A DNA stretch of 64,000 nt from Arctic95D-9 sp035967665 (lineage in GTDB: Bacteria; Verrucomicrobiota; Verrucomicrobiia; Verrucomicrobiales; DEV007), in NCBI GenBank assembly GCA_035967665.1, contig JAYWLB010000107.1, forward strand, positions 62,001 to 126,000, in the 5' to 3' direction. Position numbers and translations under genes: made by a program. A model generated the notes under the pieces. It was not told the origin of the DNA. It ran no database searches and saw only the letters and a program-made list of their open reading frames with translations. Below are positions 55,728 through 63,942 of this stretch, one piece after another; the first letter of the stretch is position 1; each line of letters begins with the position of its first letter.

Positions 55728-56653
55728 GCGACTTCGAGACGTTGAATGTTGCGTTCGGCGGCCTGGCTCTCACGGAACCGGCTCGGCGAAAGCCCTACGT
55801 ATCGCAGAAAGCTGCGATTGAACTGGGAAAGCGACTGATAGCCGACATCGAAGGCAACCTCGGTGACACGGGCCTGTGGATTGAGCAGTTTCCGTTTGGC
55901 GCGCTCAACCCGCCGTCGGTTGACATACTCTGTCAGCGTCATTCCCGTCGACTGTTTGAAAACCTTACAAAAGTAGAAAGTGCTCACGCCCACATGTTGC
56001 GACACTTCCTCGAGCGCAACTTTGTCCTCGAGATTAACATTGATATACTGCTTTGCCTTGATCACCACATCCGGCTCAGCGTGACTTTCCTCAACGAGCA
56101 GGCGATTAAGATGTTCTGAAAGCTGAATCGCAAAGGCGGCAAGCAAGGTAATAATTCCTTCATACTGCTCGACGGGCAGACTGCGCGTCTCCATCCAGGC
56201 CTTTTTGAGGTCTGCTATCTCGGAGTCTGTCGCGCCGCTCTTCTTCAGGTCGCTGCCGATGGATTCGAATCCAACTTCTGACGGGAGCGTCGTCGAAACT
56301 TGACCGGTCACGAGAAGCGCGACCGTCTGTCCCCCGGCGCGAATTGGAATGGCAGTCTCCCGTAGATTTGCAAAGCACGAGATCGTCTTCGCTTCAGTCT
56401 CAGCTGACCGATAGAGATTCTGACACGATTTATCACAGAGACGGCAAGCACTCTTCGAGAGATGCAACTTCGAGCAAAATGGGTTTCGAAACTCCGACGC
56501 AGACAAGGCGGAAACTTCATCGAACGGGACCAATCTCAGCCCCATTCCCGTGGCATCAATGAACGCCTTTCGATAGATAGCAAAAAGAGCCGCGTTACTC
56601 AGTTTTCGAAAGATCCGGTTCTCTACAGAGGGGGTGTTTGTATCTCGTTTCAT
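55724..56653 (-). CDS. AraC-type regulator with PocR sensor domain
   Basis: A 309-residue regulator. Residues about 25-185 are a PocR ligand-binding domain with the Cys-rich block CSKLHLSKSACRLCDKSCQN and a C-F-NLRETAIPIRAGGQT segment. About 205-300 is the double HTH of AraC proteins (HVGVSTFYFCKVFKQSTGMT, VTEVAFDVGYQSLSQFNRSF). PocR itself responds to propanediol; in other systems the domain senses small hydrocarbons or metal-bound ligands. It diverges from the NuoF-like gene; a 7-bp inverted repeat lies between them. Confidence 0.92.
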   Translation of the reverse strand: MKRDTNTPSVENRIFRKLSNAALFAIYRKAFIDATGMGLRLVPFDEVSALSASEFRNPFCSKLHLSKSACRLCDKSCQNLYRSAETEAKTISCFANLRETAIPIRAGGQTVALLVTGQVSTTLPSEVGFESIGSDLKKSGATDSEIADLKKAWMETRSLPVEQYEGIITLLAAFAIQLSEHLNRLLVEESHAEPDVVIKAKQYINVNLEDKVALEEVSQHVGVSTFYFCKVFKQSTGMTLTEYVNRRRVERAKRKLLNPQARVTEVAFDVGYQSLSQFNRSFLRYVGLSPSRFRESQAAERNIQRLEVA

Positions 56654-56757
56654 GTCGGAACGCCTTCACGGTCGAAGGTGGCAATATCTTACCGCCGTGA
56701 GCCCATTTGGATATTCGTTCCGATTCTGAAACGCTGCTAAGTGAAGACAGAAACGGA

Positions 56758-56778
56758 GCGTACGAAAAATACGTACGC
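56758..56778. promoter_or_regulatory. 7-bp inverted repeat in front of the NuoF-like gene
   Basis: GCGTACG (56758-56764), 7 bases, CGTACGC (56772-56778), in the gap between the AraC/PocR and NuoF-like genes. It would fall inside coding sequence if the far-upstream TTG at 56707 were the start, which argues for a start further in, at 56836. Confidence 0.45.
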
Positions 56779-56835
56779 CGCTCGCAGAGAAGTCTCAGAA
56801 AAGGGCAATTGGTGAGCATCTTTCGTCAAGGCACG

Positions 56836-58461
56836 ATGAGCGACGATTCAGAAATCTGCGAAAGTGAAGGTATGAAAGACCCCTCTCCGCCCCGGAAAAC
56901 AACCAAAGCCGGGAACAACAGGAACACCGGCGCGCTCGCAATGGGCCTCGAAGAGTTGGAGAGTCTGGCTCATGAAACCGGGTTCCCCGTCGCACCCCTG
57001 CAGGATGCGGGAAGTTACTATACTGACAATGACTGGAGGAACAGAAAGGACGATGTCGTTCAGGTCTGTGACGGAACCTCGTGCCGCATCGGAGGAGCGA
57101 AGGCGATCGAGGCCATGCTCCATCGCTACGGCCATGACTGCGAAAAAGTTTACTGCCTGGGATTCTGTGACCGGTCACCGGTTTCGATGATCCCCTTCGA
57201 TCAATTGCGTGAGCACACGCCTGCGAACATCCGCAATTTTGCACCCGAGGCGATCATTACACGCCGCATTCTTGACGGGCCAATTCACGGGATTCAAAAA
57301 GCGGTCGAATCAGGCGTCTACACTGGATTGATCCGCGCCCTCAAATTTGCACCCATCCACCTCATTGAAGAAGTTGAGAGATCAGGCGAGCGGGGCTCGG
57401 GCGTGGCGGAATCATCCACGGGGACAAAATGGAGAACCGCCGCAGCGTCCGACTCCGATCAGAAATATGTGATTGCCAACGGCGACGAGGGAGACCCCGG
57501 CTCATTTGTTGATCGGGTTCTCATGGAACAGGATCCGCATACGATCATTGAGGGAATGATTCTCTGCGGCTACGCCATCGGAGCGGGCGAAGGCATCATC
57601 TACATTCGCTCCGAGTACCCCCGCGCAGTTGAAATAATGCACGGGGCAATTGCCGAAGCCCGCCGGGAAAGCTTCCTCGGAGAAGACATTTTCGGCTCCG
57701 GGTTCAGTTTTGACATACGCGTTTTCATCGGGAAGGGCAGCTATACCTCCGGGGAGGAAAGCGCGCTCATCGCTTCCCTCGAAGGACTTCCCAACAGGCT
57801 GCCTCCCCGGCGATGCAGGAGCGAAGAGGCGGGGCTCCACGGTAAACCGACCGTGGTGAACAACATCGAAACGCTCACTAACATTCCCTTTATCGCACTG
57901 AAAGGTGGCGACGCCTACTCATTCTACGGCACTCATGCCACCAGCGGAACAAAAGCAATCTGCCTCAACCACGGATTCCAAAATCCGGGTCTGATCGAGG
58001 TTGAATTCGGCATTACCTTCCGGGAGGTGATCGAGGAAATCGGAGGAGGTGGACGCAATGGCGAACCACTCGCCGGAGTTCTTATCGGAGGGGAAATGGG
58101 CACGATTCTCAGACCCGAAGACCTCGATTATCCGATCTGCTACGATGTCCTTGATCGTCACGGAATCCACCTTGGACACGGTGGTTTTATCGCGATTCCG
58201 GAAGACACGAATTTTCGTGATCTGCTCGTTCATTTCACAGAGTTTATGATCCGGGAATCCTGCGGAAAGAGCGCTACCTGCAAGGTCGGAGCGGAGGCCT
58301 TCCTTAAAGCGGTGGAGGAAAACCATGAGATCACCGAGCTCGAAGCCATGCTCGACCTCATCGAAGCAGGCAATCGTTGCGACTCCAAACCTTTCGTTCC
58401 AGGACCAATCCGTTCCCTCTTAACTGATTTTCCCGACCGCATCTTCGGAGGAAGCCGGTAG
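56836..58461 (+). CDS. NuoE/NuoF-like fusion with altered FMN and Fe-S motifs
   Basis: A 541-residue protein from the ATG at 56836. Residues about 70-130 are a thioredoxin-like 2Fe-2S domain (VQVCDGTSCRIGG with Cys78 and Cys83; KVYCLGFCDRSPV with Cys107 and Cys111). The NuoF-like core follows: the FMN loop is SGERGSGVAESSTGTKW instead of RGRGGAGFPTGLKW, then NGDEGDPGSFVDRVLMEQDP. At the C-terminus the 4Fe-4S motif SCGxCxPCR reads SCGKSATCK: Cys476 and Cys482 remain, the middle Cys is Ser479, with Cys515 as a possible fourth ligand. A standard NADH:flavin role is uncertain. No other nuo genes are adjacent. Confidence 0.82.
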   Translation: MSDDSEICESEGMKDPSPPRKTTKAGNNRNTGALAMGLEELESLAHETGFPVAPLQDAGSYYTDNDWRNRKDDVVQVCDGTSCRIGGAKAIEAMLHRYGHDCEKVYCLGFCDRSPVSMIPFDQLREHTPANIRNFAPEAIITRRILDGPIHGIQKAVESGVYTGLIRALKFAPIHLIEEVERSGERGSGVAESSTGTKWRTAAASDSDQKYVIANGDEGDPGSFVDRVLMEQDPHTIIEGMILCGYAIGAGEGIIYIRSEYPRAVEIMHGAIAEARRESFLGEDIFGSGFSFDIRVFIGKGSYTSGEESALIASLEGLPNRLPPRRCRSEEAGLHGKPTVVNNIETLTNIPFIALKGGDAYSFYGTHATSGTKAICLNHGFQNPGLIEVEFGITFREVIEEIGGGGRNGEPLAGVLIGGEMGTILRPEDLDYPICYDVLDRHGIHLGHGGFIAIPEDTNFRDLLVHFTEFMIRESCGKSATCKVGAEAFLKAVEENHEITELEAMLDLIEAGNRCDSKPFVPGPIRSLLTDFPDRIFGGSR

Positions 58462-58497
58462 AAAACTCGCCCCTTCGATGCTGAACCACCATCACCT

Positions 58498-59079
58498 ATG
58501 AAAGAAAAATTCGAATCGGAAAAACACGCGCTTAAACAGGAACTCGACGAGATGAAAGTTCAGTTGGCTCTCGGCAAAGCCGACGCAGAAATCTATCTGG
58601 AAGAGAAGAAGTCAGACTTTTCTCATTTCGTCGATGAGATGAAACGAGAGATTTCAAAATTCAGTTCCCCCGTTAGCGACGCGACAAAACGTCTTCAGGG
58701 AAAGCTGGACCATCTCAGACTGCAACTCGCACTCGGAAAAATGGAAAGCCATGACAGCTACTGCGCCCAACGGAACAAAATCGTCGAGGCGTTGGACGAT
58801 ATCGAGGAAGACCTCAAAGAACTCGAAAACAAGGGGCAGGCTGAAGCTCAAACCCTCCACGACTCATTCAAGGACCGATCAAAAACCTTCCGTCTGAAAC
58901 TCGAGTCGGCCGCGCTGAGCCTCGGCGCAGGCATTATGCTCACGAAGCATGAAGTGGAAGACACCGTTAAAAAATCAAACAAGTGGTTGGACGACCTCGC
59001 GGACATGACCCTGACCGAAATTCAAGAGGCCAGGAAGTACATCAGGAAACGCATCGCCGCGCACAAAGAGGACGATTAA
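58498..59079 (+). CDS. coiled-coil protein with internal repeats
   Basis: A 193-residue protein, nearly all charged helix. QLALGK occurs at residues 22-27 and 76-81 (54 apart), and a weaker LSLGAG at 140-145. This suggests a duplicated unit of about 54-60 residues. There is no signal or membrane segment. It follows the NuoF-like gene by 36 bases on the same strand and precedes the CbpM-like gene by 44. Function unknown. It may be a scaffold or membrane-binding coiled coil. Confidence 0.7.
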   Translation: MKEKFESEKHALKQELDEMKVQLALGKADAEIYLEEKKSDFSHFVDEMKREISKFSSPVSDATKRLQGKLDHLRLQLALGKMESHDSYCAQRNKIVEALDDIEEDLKELENKGQAEAQTLHDSFKDRSKTFRLKLESAALSLGAGIMLTKHEVEDTVKKSNKWLDDLADMTLTEIQEARKYIRKRIAAHKEDD

Positions 59080-59123
59080 TCACTCCCCCGCCTGAATTAC
59101 ACAACGATAGAAAGCGAAAGAAG

Positions 59124-59441
59124 ATGAGACATGTCAGAACCCTCCAAATCTACAATCGACAGGTCCGAATCGGACCGGAACAACTGAGCGAGGCATCAGG
59201 CGTTCACGAAGATCTAATCCTCGAATTTGAGCGAATCGGGATACTCCCTTCAGAAGCCGACAGTCTCGACGGTCAGCCTGTATTCACCGCCGAGTCGATT
59301 CACCGCTGTCGCGAAATTGATCACCTTCACCGCAGCCAGCATCTCAGTTTTCACTTCATCCGCCGCTGGATCGAATTGAACGAGCGCCTGGCCCGCGCCG
59401 AGAAAGCCCTCGAAGCGAACGGCATAGAATGGGACTCATAA
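59124..59441 (+). CDS. CbpM-like MerR-fold chaperone modulator
   Basis: The ATG at 59124 gives 105 residues; the frame is open upstream through the end of the coiled-coil gene but that part is a shadow. It has a MerR-type HTH (IGPEQLSEASGVHEDLILEF, GILPSEADSLDGQPVFTAES) and a helical tail (FHFIRRWIELNERLARAEKA). CbpM proteins bind the J domain of CbpA-type co-chaperones. No cbpA or dnaJ gene is next to it, so the partner, if any, lies elsewhere. It could instead be a small transcription factor. Confidence 0.7.
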   Translation: MRHVRTLQIYNRQVRIGPEQLSEASGVHEDLILEFERIGILPSEADSLDGQPVFTAESIHRCREIDHLHRSQHLSFHFIRRWIELNERLARAEKALEANGIEWDS

Positions 59442-59473
59442 AAAGGGCGACTCTCCGCATCGCCGGAACGTCT

Positions 59474-59965
59474 TCAGTCCGCAGCGCCACCGTACCCGGC
59501 CAGCTCACGGCTATAGGCCCGGTGAAGAAATGCGGTCAAATCCATCAACTGGGCAACGCTCATCTGATCTGTTAAATCGGGCATGAGAGGTTCTATTCCT
59601 CCCTGAAGATCGGAGTCTTTCAAAATAGCCCGATACTGCTCATTGATGACGTGGCGGGGATTGGTAATCGCCAGAACAATGTCCTCGTAGCGTTTCACAA
59701 AACGCCTCTCAACCGCGAGTGGCAGGTCAATCACTCTTTCCTGAGGAGGCCTCTCAATATTCACCCCTTTGACCGAATGACACTCGATACAGTTCAGCCG
59801 AACGAATGCCTTTTGGCCGAATTGGGGATCACCGCCTTTGAATCGAAACCCCTCCGGTTTCGACGGCTTTTTCGGGCTCTCCCCCTCTGCCGCAACAAGC
59901 ACACCTGACGACGCGAAGGCGAAAGCGACGAATATCCATTTAGAAAAATCATGAATTGAGATCAT
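59474..59965 (-). CDS. small exported cytochrome c
   Basis: The ATG at 59965 gives 163 residues with a signal (KWIFVAFAFASSGVLVAAEG); a start 13 codons upstream is weaker. The haem-binding site is VRLNCIECHSVKGV. A Met such as that in EPLMPDLTDQMS may be the sixth ligand. Closing helix VAQLMDLTAFLHRAY is typical of class I cytochromes. Probably a periplasmic electron carrier. Convergent with the CbpM-like gene. Confidence 0.85.
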   Translation of the reverse strand: MISIHDFSKWIFVAFAFASSGVLVAAEGESPKKPSKPEGFRFKGGDPQFGQKAFVRLNCIECHSVKGVNIERPPQERVIDLPLAVERRFVKRYEDIVLAITNPRHVINEQYRAILKDSDLQGGIEPLMPDLTDQMSVAQLMDLTAFLHRAYSRELAGYGGAAD

Positions 59966-60092
59966 GCCACAATTCTGGACCAGAGCCGGTGAACTGCCGC
60001 GCAATCCTTGCGCAACTCAACGCGTCACTTGCTCACCGGTTGCGGCCCGGACCGGTTGCATTTCCCATTGAAGCCTCCCCCTCGAAAGGTGA

Positions 60093-60749
60093 TTAACCGT
60101 CACGATGATATGAGCTCCGATCAGTATTGTAGGAATCCCACATCAAGCGAATCCAGAATGCTGCGACAATCGATCCCACCAGATTCGCGACGAGATCCCA
60201 CCCTGTGTTTTCATAATCACCGACATTGGTATGCGGTATCAGCATCGAAGCAAAAAATTCTATGACCTCATTCAATGCGCCGAATCCCATTCCTGCAGTT
60301 GCACAAATCGACAGCATCCCGAGCGTCGGGCCGATCCTGTGACCATCGTGCCCTCTCGTTCTCGCCGCGAGAGCCTGCCAGCACAGCCACGTCGTCAAAC
60401 CGCACCCGTACCCGTGAATCACCTGATCATATTTTAAATATCCGGGAATGATGCGCCAGTTGTAGACAACAGCGCTCGTATCCACCGCGTGCCATCCATC
60501 AGGAACCGGACAGAGACCACCGATCATGTGGAGAAGCCCCCATATACTGAATCCCCACAGGAGAGGCTGGCTCAACCCCGCGCGCCGATACACTCCTAGG
60601 ACCGCAATAATGATCACGGTCATGACAAGGAGGTAGAGAAGAAACTCGTAGTTTCTGAAACGGAGAACCAGTATCCCGGCGACGGCTAAATATGATCCAC
60701 TAAAGGCAAGGACCCGGTTCAACTCTTTTCTGGAAGCCACATGTCGCAT
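60093..60749 (-). CDS. DUF2238-like integral membrane protein
   Basis: A 218-residue protein with six hydrophobic segments (first: GSYLAVAGILVLRF). The conserved polar residues in DQVIHGYGCGLTTW, FGALNEVIEFFAS and NTGWDLVANLVGS match the DUF2238 (YjdF-like) pattern. Function of the family is unknown. It lies 2 bases after the stop of the LapA-like gene, so the two are cotranscribed. Confidence 0.75.
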   Translation of the reverse strand: MRHVASRKELNRVLAFSGSYLAVAGILVLRFRNYEFLLYLLVMTVIIIAVLGVYRRAGLSQPLLWGFSIWGLLHMIGGLCPVPDGWHAVDTSAVVYNWRIIPGYLKYDQVIHGYGCGLTTWLCWQALAARTRGHDGHRIGPTLGMLSICATAGMGFGALNEVIEFFASMLIPHTNVGDYENTGWDLVANLVGSIVAAFWIRLMWDSYNTDRSSYHRDG

Positions 60750-60751
60750 CT

Positions 60752-61030
60752 TCAGCGTTCCCCTGGTGATTCGTCATGATCGGATCGTAATTGGGCAGCG
60801 GCCCCTTTCACTTTGCGGGATCGGTTGATATGGATAACCAGAGAATGAGAGAACCACCCGACGAGCAATCCAGCCGCGAAGAATCCAATAACCAGCCACG
60901 CCCGACTCACCGAGAACGTCCCGAAAAGAAAGTCAACCTCCACAAAATCCCGGTTCAACCAAACGAAGATTACCCCGACTGCACCAATGACAAGCGCCGC
61001 AGCCGTTTGAAATTTATGTGGAGTTGTCAT
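60752..61030 (-). CDS. LapA-domain (DUF1049) membrane protein
   Basis: The ATG at 61030 gives 92 residues (a start 16 codons upstream is possible). Two membrane segments (AAALVIGAVGVIFVWLN and RAWLVIGFFAAGLLVGWFSH) enclose VEVDFLFGTFSVS, the LapA/DUF1049 pattern seen in proteins that recruit partners for lipopolysaccharide assembly and in many other small inner-membrane proteins. Cytosolic tail is basic (INRSRKVKGAAAQ). Role here unknown. Confidence 0.7.
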   Translation of the reverse strand: MTTPHKFQTAAALVIGAVGVIFVWLNRDFVEVDFLFGTFSVSRAWLVIGFFAAGLLVGWFSHSLVIHINRSRKVKGAAAQLRSDHDESPGER

Positions 61031-61119
61031 GAGACTGAAGGGTTCCCCAACCATCGCGCGCAGAACGCGCTCCTGCACCGCATATTTTGGTAAAGTCCGG
61101 TGATATCCTGCCGGCCTCT

Positions 61120-61773
61120 TCAGCTTTGTGACTCCACCCAGCGAATCGCCCGATAGGAAAGTTCAGCCGCATCCCGCAGACCCAACTTATCTTTAATATG
61201 TGTCCGGTGCGCGTCAATCGTCCTGACACTAACCCCTAACTTTGCAGCAATTTCCCGTGAAATATCGCCTTCACCGATGAGCCTGTATACCTCCAGCTCC
61301 CGGTCTGTCAGTGAAGAAACCGAAGACCCCGTCGCCTCCCCGCCGGCAAAAACCTCCATCATCTTTGCTGTCATCGCCTGGCTCAGAAAGATGCCCCCAC
61401 TGAGCACCTGCCTTACCGCCTCAACCAGCTTTTCCGGGGCTCGATCCTTGGTGATATAGCCTCTCCCCCCCGCCCGCAGGACTCGTTCCGCATACACCTC
61501 TTCATCATGCGAGGAAATCACGAGGGCATACGAATCAGGGCACAGCAGTTTCAATTCCTTGAGCAACTCGAGCCCGTTCTGATCCGGCAGGGAGACATCG
61601 ACGAGAATCAAATCGGGCGGATCGATTTCATCAAGTTTCCCGAGCGCTTCACCGGCAGATCCCGCTTCACCAATAACCCGCATCCCTTCGGCGGAATTGA
61701 TCAGACAGGTGAGTCCCATCCTCATTACAGGATGATCATCGATGATGAATATAGTAGCGGCGATATCGCTCAT
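61120..61773 (-). CDS. NarL/FixJ-family response regulator
   Basis: A 217-residue protein. Receiver domain 7-125 with IIDDHP acidic pocket, phosphoacceptor Asp59 in LILVDVSLPD, and the Lys of YITKDRAPEKL. The LuxR HTH is LTDRELEVYRLIGEGDISRE and VSVRTIDAHRTHIKDKLGL. The start overlaps the stop of the histidine kinase by 4 bases, so the pair is coupled. Target genes are probably within this stress block, which is inference. Confidence 0.95.
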   Translation of the reverse strand: MSDIAATIFIIDDHPVMRMGLTCLINSAEGMRVIGEAGSAGEALGKLDEIDPPDLILVDVSLPDQNGLELLKELKLLCPDSYALVISSHDEEVYAERVLRAGGRGYITKDRAPEKLVEAVRQVLSGGIFLSQAMTAKMMEVFAGGEATGSSVSSLTDRELEVYRLIGEGDISREIAAKLGVSVRTIDAHRTHIKDKLGLRDAAELSYRAIRWVESQS

Positions 61774-63197
61774 TTTGTTGAAAGTGGAACGGAGCAGCTG
61801 ATTACAGTCCCCTCGCCGGGACTTGCATGAATATCAAAGGCGGCGTGAATCAAGTTCGCTCGTCGCCGCATCGTCGCCAACCCCAGGCCCATTGAAACAA
61901 GATCCTCAGACATCCCTCTACCATCATCTCGAATCGCCAGTTCGAAGCGACGGTTTTTGATTGATGCCGACACAGAAATCGACTCGGCATCGCTGTGCCG
62001 GTTTGCATTGGAGATAGCCTCCTGAGCGATGCGATATACCTGAACAGCCGTTTCGGACTCGATTCCATTGATTGCCGTTCTGTCTGAGATAGATAGCTGA
62101 ATATCAATCCCGTATGATTTCCGATTCATCGCAATCAGTTCAGCGAGAGCGTCAACGAGGCCTTGATTTTCGAGCACGGAAGGAACAAGCCCGTGCGCGA
62201 TCTGTCGCGCTGTTGCACCCGCATTGGCCACCATCTCGCTGATATCCCTCATCATATCAGTCTCCCTCCGATGGTCCTCTGCCAACTGATTTTCCAACAC
62301 CTTCGTCAAGCAGCCGATTCCGGAAAGCTGGGAACAGAGGTCATCATGAATATCCTGCCCGATTTTACGTTGCTGCTCCTCGGCAACCTTTAGCAGCTCC
62401 GCCTCCAGCTTCCTCCGCTCCGTAATATCACTGGCACAAACGAGATAGCCGAATTCACCATCGCGATTCATAATTTTGACAGTAGCTCTAACAAACACCT
62501 CACGATCATTCTTGTCCCTACAGTGGATGATCTCCTCGACGACGCCCTCCTTCCGAATCCTGTTTTCAATTTTCGAGAAAGGCTTTCGACCGCCATGAAC
62601 ACATATCAAACTGATGTGCTCTCCTTTGATTTCAGCTAGAGCGTATCCAAAAAGCCGATTCGCTCCCTCATTCCATTCCTGGATCATCCCGTGACCATCG
62701 AAGTAGAAAACAGCATCGTGAACGTTGTTTAAAATCTCCGCGCGAAACTTCAGCTCATCAGCATAGTCCTGCAAGAGCCGCTCCGCCTCCTTTCGAGCCG
62801 TAATATCAATGACGGAGGAAAGAACCAGCTCCTTCCCCGGCACAGAAAGCGGTGTCAGGCCAATCTCCACTGGAAATTCTGAGCCGTCTTTTCGAAGCGC
62901 CCACAGGTCCCTTCCGTCTCCCATCGCCCGTCCCTTCGGATTTTTATGATAGCCCGCCCGCTCTTCCACATGGAGTTTCCGATTACGCTCCGGAATGAGA
63001 TCCTCGACTTTCAACTCCACAAACTCACTCGCGGAATAACCGAAGAGTAACCGTGCCTTTTCATTGCTGAGAACAATCTGACCGCCCTTCTCCATGACGA
63101 TAATGCCGTTCGGCGCCGATTCGACAATCATCCGGGACCAGTCTTCCGGATTTTGGGAGGAGCTCGGAGTGGTTGAATCTGGGGAGGAAGACAGCAT
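61770..63197 (-). CDS. PAS-PAS sensor histidine kinase (NarX/HisKA_3 type)
   Basis: A 475-residue protein with no clear membrane segment, so probably cytosolic. PAS1 (about 20-130, APNGIIVMEKGGQIVLSNEK), PAS2 (about 145-265, VHDAVFYFDGHGMIQEWNEG), HisKA_3 dimerisation helix with phosphoacceptor His in QRKIGQDIHDDLCSQLSG, and HATPase (VQVYRIAQEAISNANRHSDA, AIRDDGRGMSEDL, GLGLATMRRRANLI). The PAS signal is unknown; oxygen, redox or a small metabolite are plausible given the context. Coupled to the response regulator at its 3' end. Confidence 0.93.
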   Translation of the reverse strand: MLSSSPDSTTPSSSQNPEDWSRMIVESAPNGIIVMEKGGQIVLSNEKARLLFGYSASEFVELKVEDLIPERNRKLHVEERAGYHKNPKGRAMGDGRDLWALRKDGSEFPVEIGLTPLSVPGKELVLSSVIDITARKEAERLLQDYADELKFRAEILNNVHDAVFYFDGHGMIQEWNEGANRLFGYALAEIKGEHISLICVHGGRKPFSKIENRIRKEGVVEEIIHCRDKNDREVFVRATVKIMNRDGEFGYLVCASDITERRKLEAELLKVAEEQQRKIGQDIHDDLCSQLSGIGCLTKVLENQLAEDHRRETDMMRDISEMVANAGATARQIAHGLVPSVLENQGLVDALAELIAMNRKSYGIDIQLSISDRTAINGIESETAVQVYRIAQEAISNANRHSDAESISVSASIKNRRFELAIRDDGRGMSEDLVSMGLGLATMRRRANLIHAAFDIHASPGEGTVISCSVPLSTK

Positions 63198-63459
63198 GAA
63201 AACTAATGTAACGCTATGACGTCGGCTTGAGAGAAACTATGAAGAATTTCAAATTCCCGCAACATCAGTGTGGGACAATGTCCGTATAACAGAAGCTGTT
63301 TTGCCGCATTACCGGAACCACAATCACCGCTTGAAGAAATAGTTATAATGAACTCAATCGGAAAAGAATTTCGGAACATCCTTACGATCACTCCAATCCG
63401 CCGGACAAAAGCCTTATTACATCCGTCACCGGAGTCAGCCATGCCCCCGTTCCGATGAC
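63198..63459. other. gap between USP and kinase genes
   Basis: About 262 bases with lower GC than the genes. An 86-codon frame (63203-63463) fills it exactly and overlaps the USP stop via GTGA, but its third-position GC is near 44 percent, unlike neighbouring genes, and no motif is seen. It probably holds the promoter of the kinase-regulator pair. Confidence 0.45.
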
Positions 63460-63942
63460 TCACTTCCCATTTGCACTGCGGGGAACGATCAGCACCGGAA
63501 TGAGGCTCCTTTTCAGGACCGTCTTAGCGACGCTTCCAAGGAAGAACTCCTCGACTCTGCCCGGATGACTCGTGCCCATTAGTATCATGTCAGCCTGAAT
63601 CTCCTCCGCAAAATCGATAATCGATCCGGCGATGTCTTTCTCAATCGGCTTCATGTATCCGAACGTTTTCGCCCCCGCCTGCCGAAGCGTATCAGCCTGC
63701 CCGCGAAGTTGAGTCCGCTCCGCCTGAAGAAGCGCTTCGTGTTCAGCTAGAGTCTCACCGGGGATGAGCACCGGATACATCATCAAATCGTAGGTCAGAT
63801 CAAGATCCGGTTGAAAAATATGAACGAGATGAAGCTCCGCGGACAACCCATTTCCCATTTCCCCCGCAATTTTAAGGATATCTTCGGCTTCGTCAGCAAA
63901 GTCGACCGCTACCAGTATTTTTTGAATCGAGTGTGTGTCCAT
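63460..63942 (-). CDS. universal stress protein (UspA family)
   Basis: The ATG at 63942 gives 160 residues, usual for one Usp domain. KILVAVDFADEAEDIL opens beta 1, and the ATP-type loop is MILMGTSHPGRVEEFFLGSV followed by LIPVLIVPR. Together these look like the G-2x-G-9x-G(S/T) nucleotide motif, here GTSHPGRVEEFFLGSVAKT. UspA-type proteins are induced in stasis or low oxygen. It precedes the kinase gene on the same strand. Confidence 0.92.
   Translation of the reverse strand: MDTHSIQKILVAVDFADEAEDILKIAGEMGNGLSAELHLVHIFQPDLDLTYDLMMYPVLIPGETLAEHEALLQAERTQLRGQADTLRQAGAKTFGYMKPIEKDIAGSIIDFAEEIQADMILMGTSHPGRVEEFFLGSVAKTVLKRSLIPVLIVPRSANGK

Noticed and set aside
56707..56835. TTG-initiated N-terminal extension of the NuoF-like gene
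   Set aside because: It would put the 7-bp inverted repeat inside the gene and adds residues of no family resemblance.
63203..63463. 86-codon minus-strand frame exactly filling the gap between USP and kinase genes
   Set aside because: The GTGA overlap is tempting, but third-position GC is near 44 percent, far below the neighbours, and there is no motif; treated as a promoter region.
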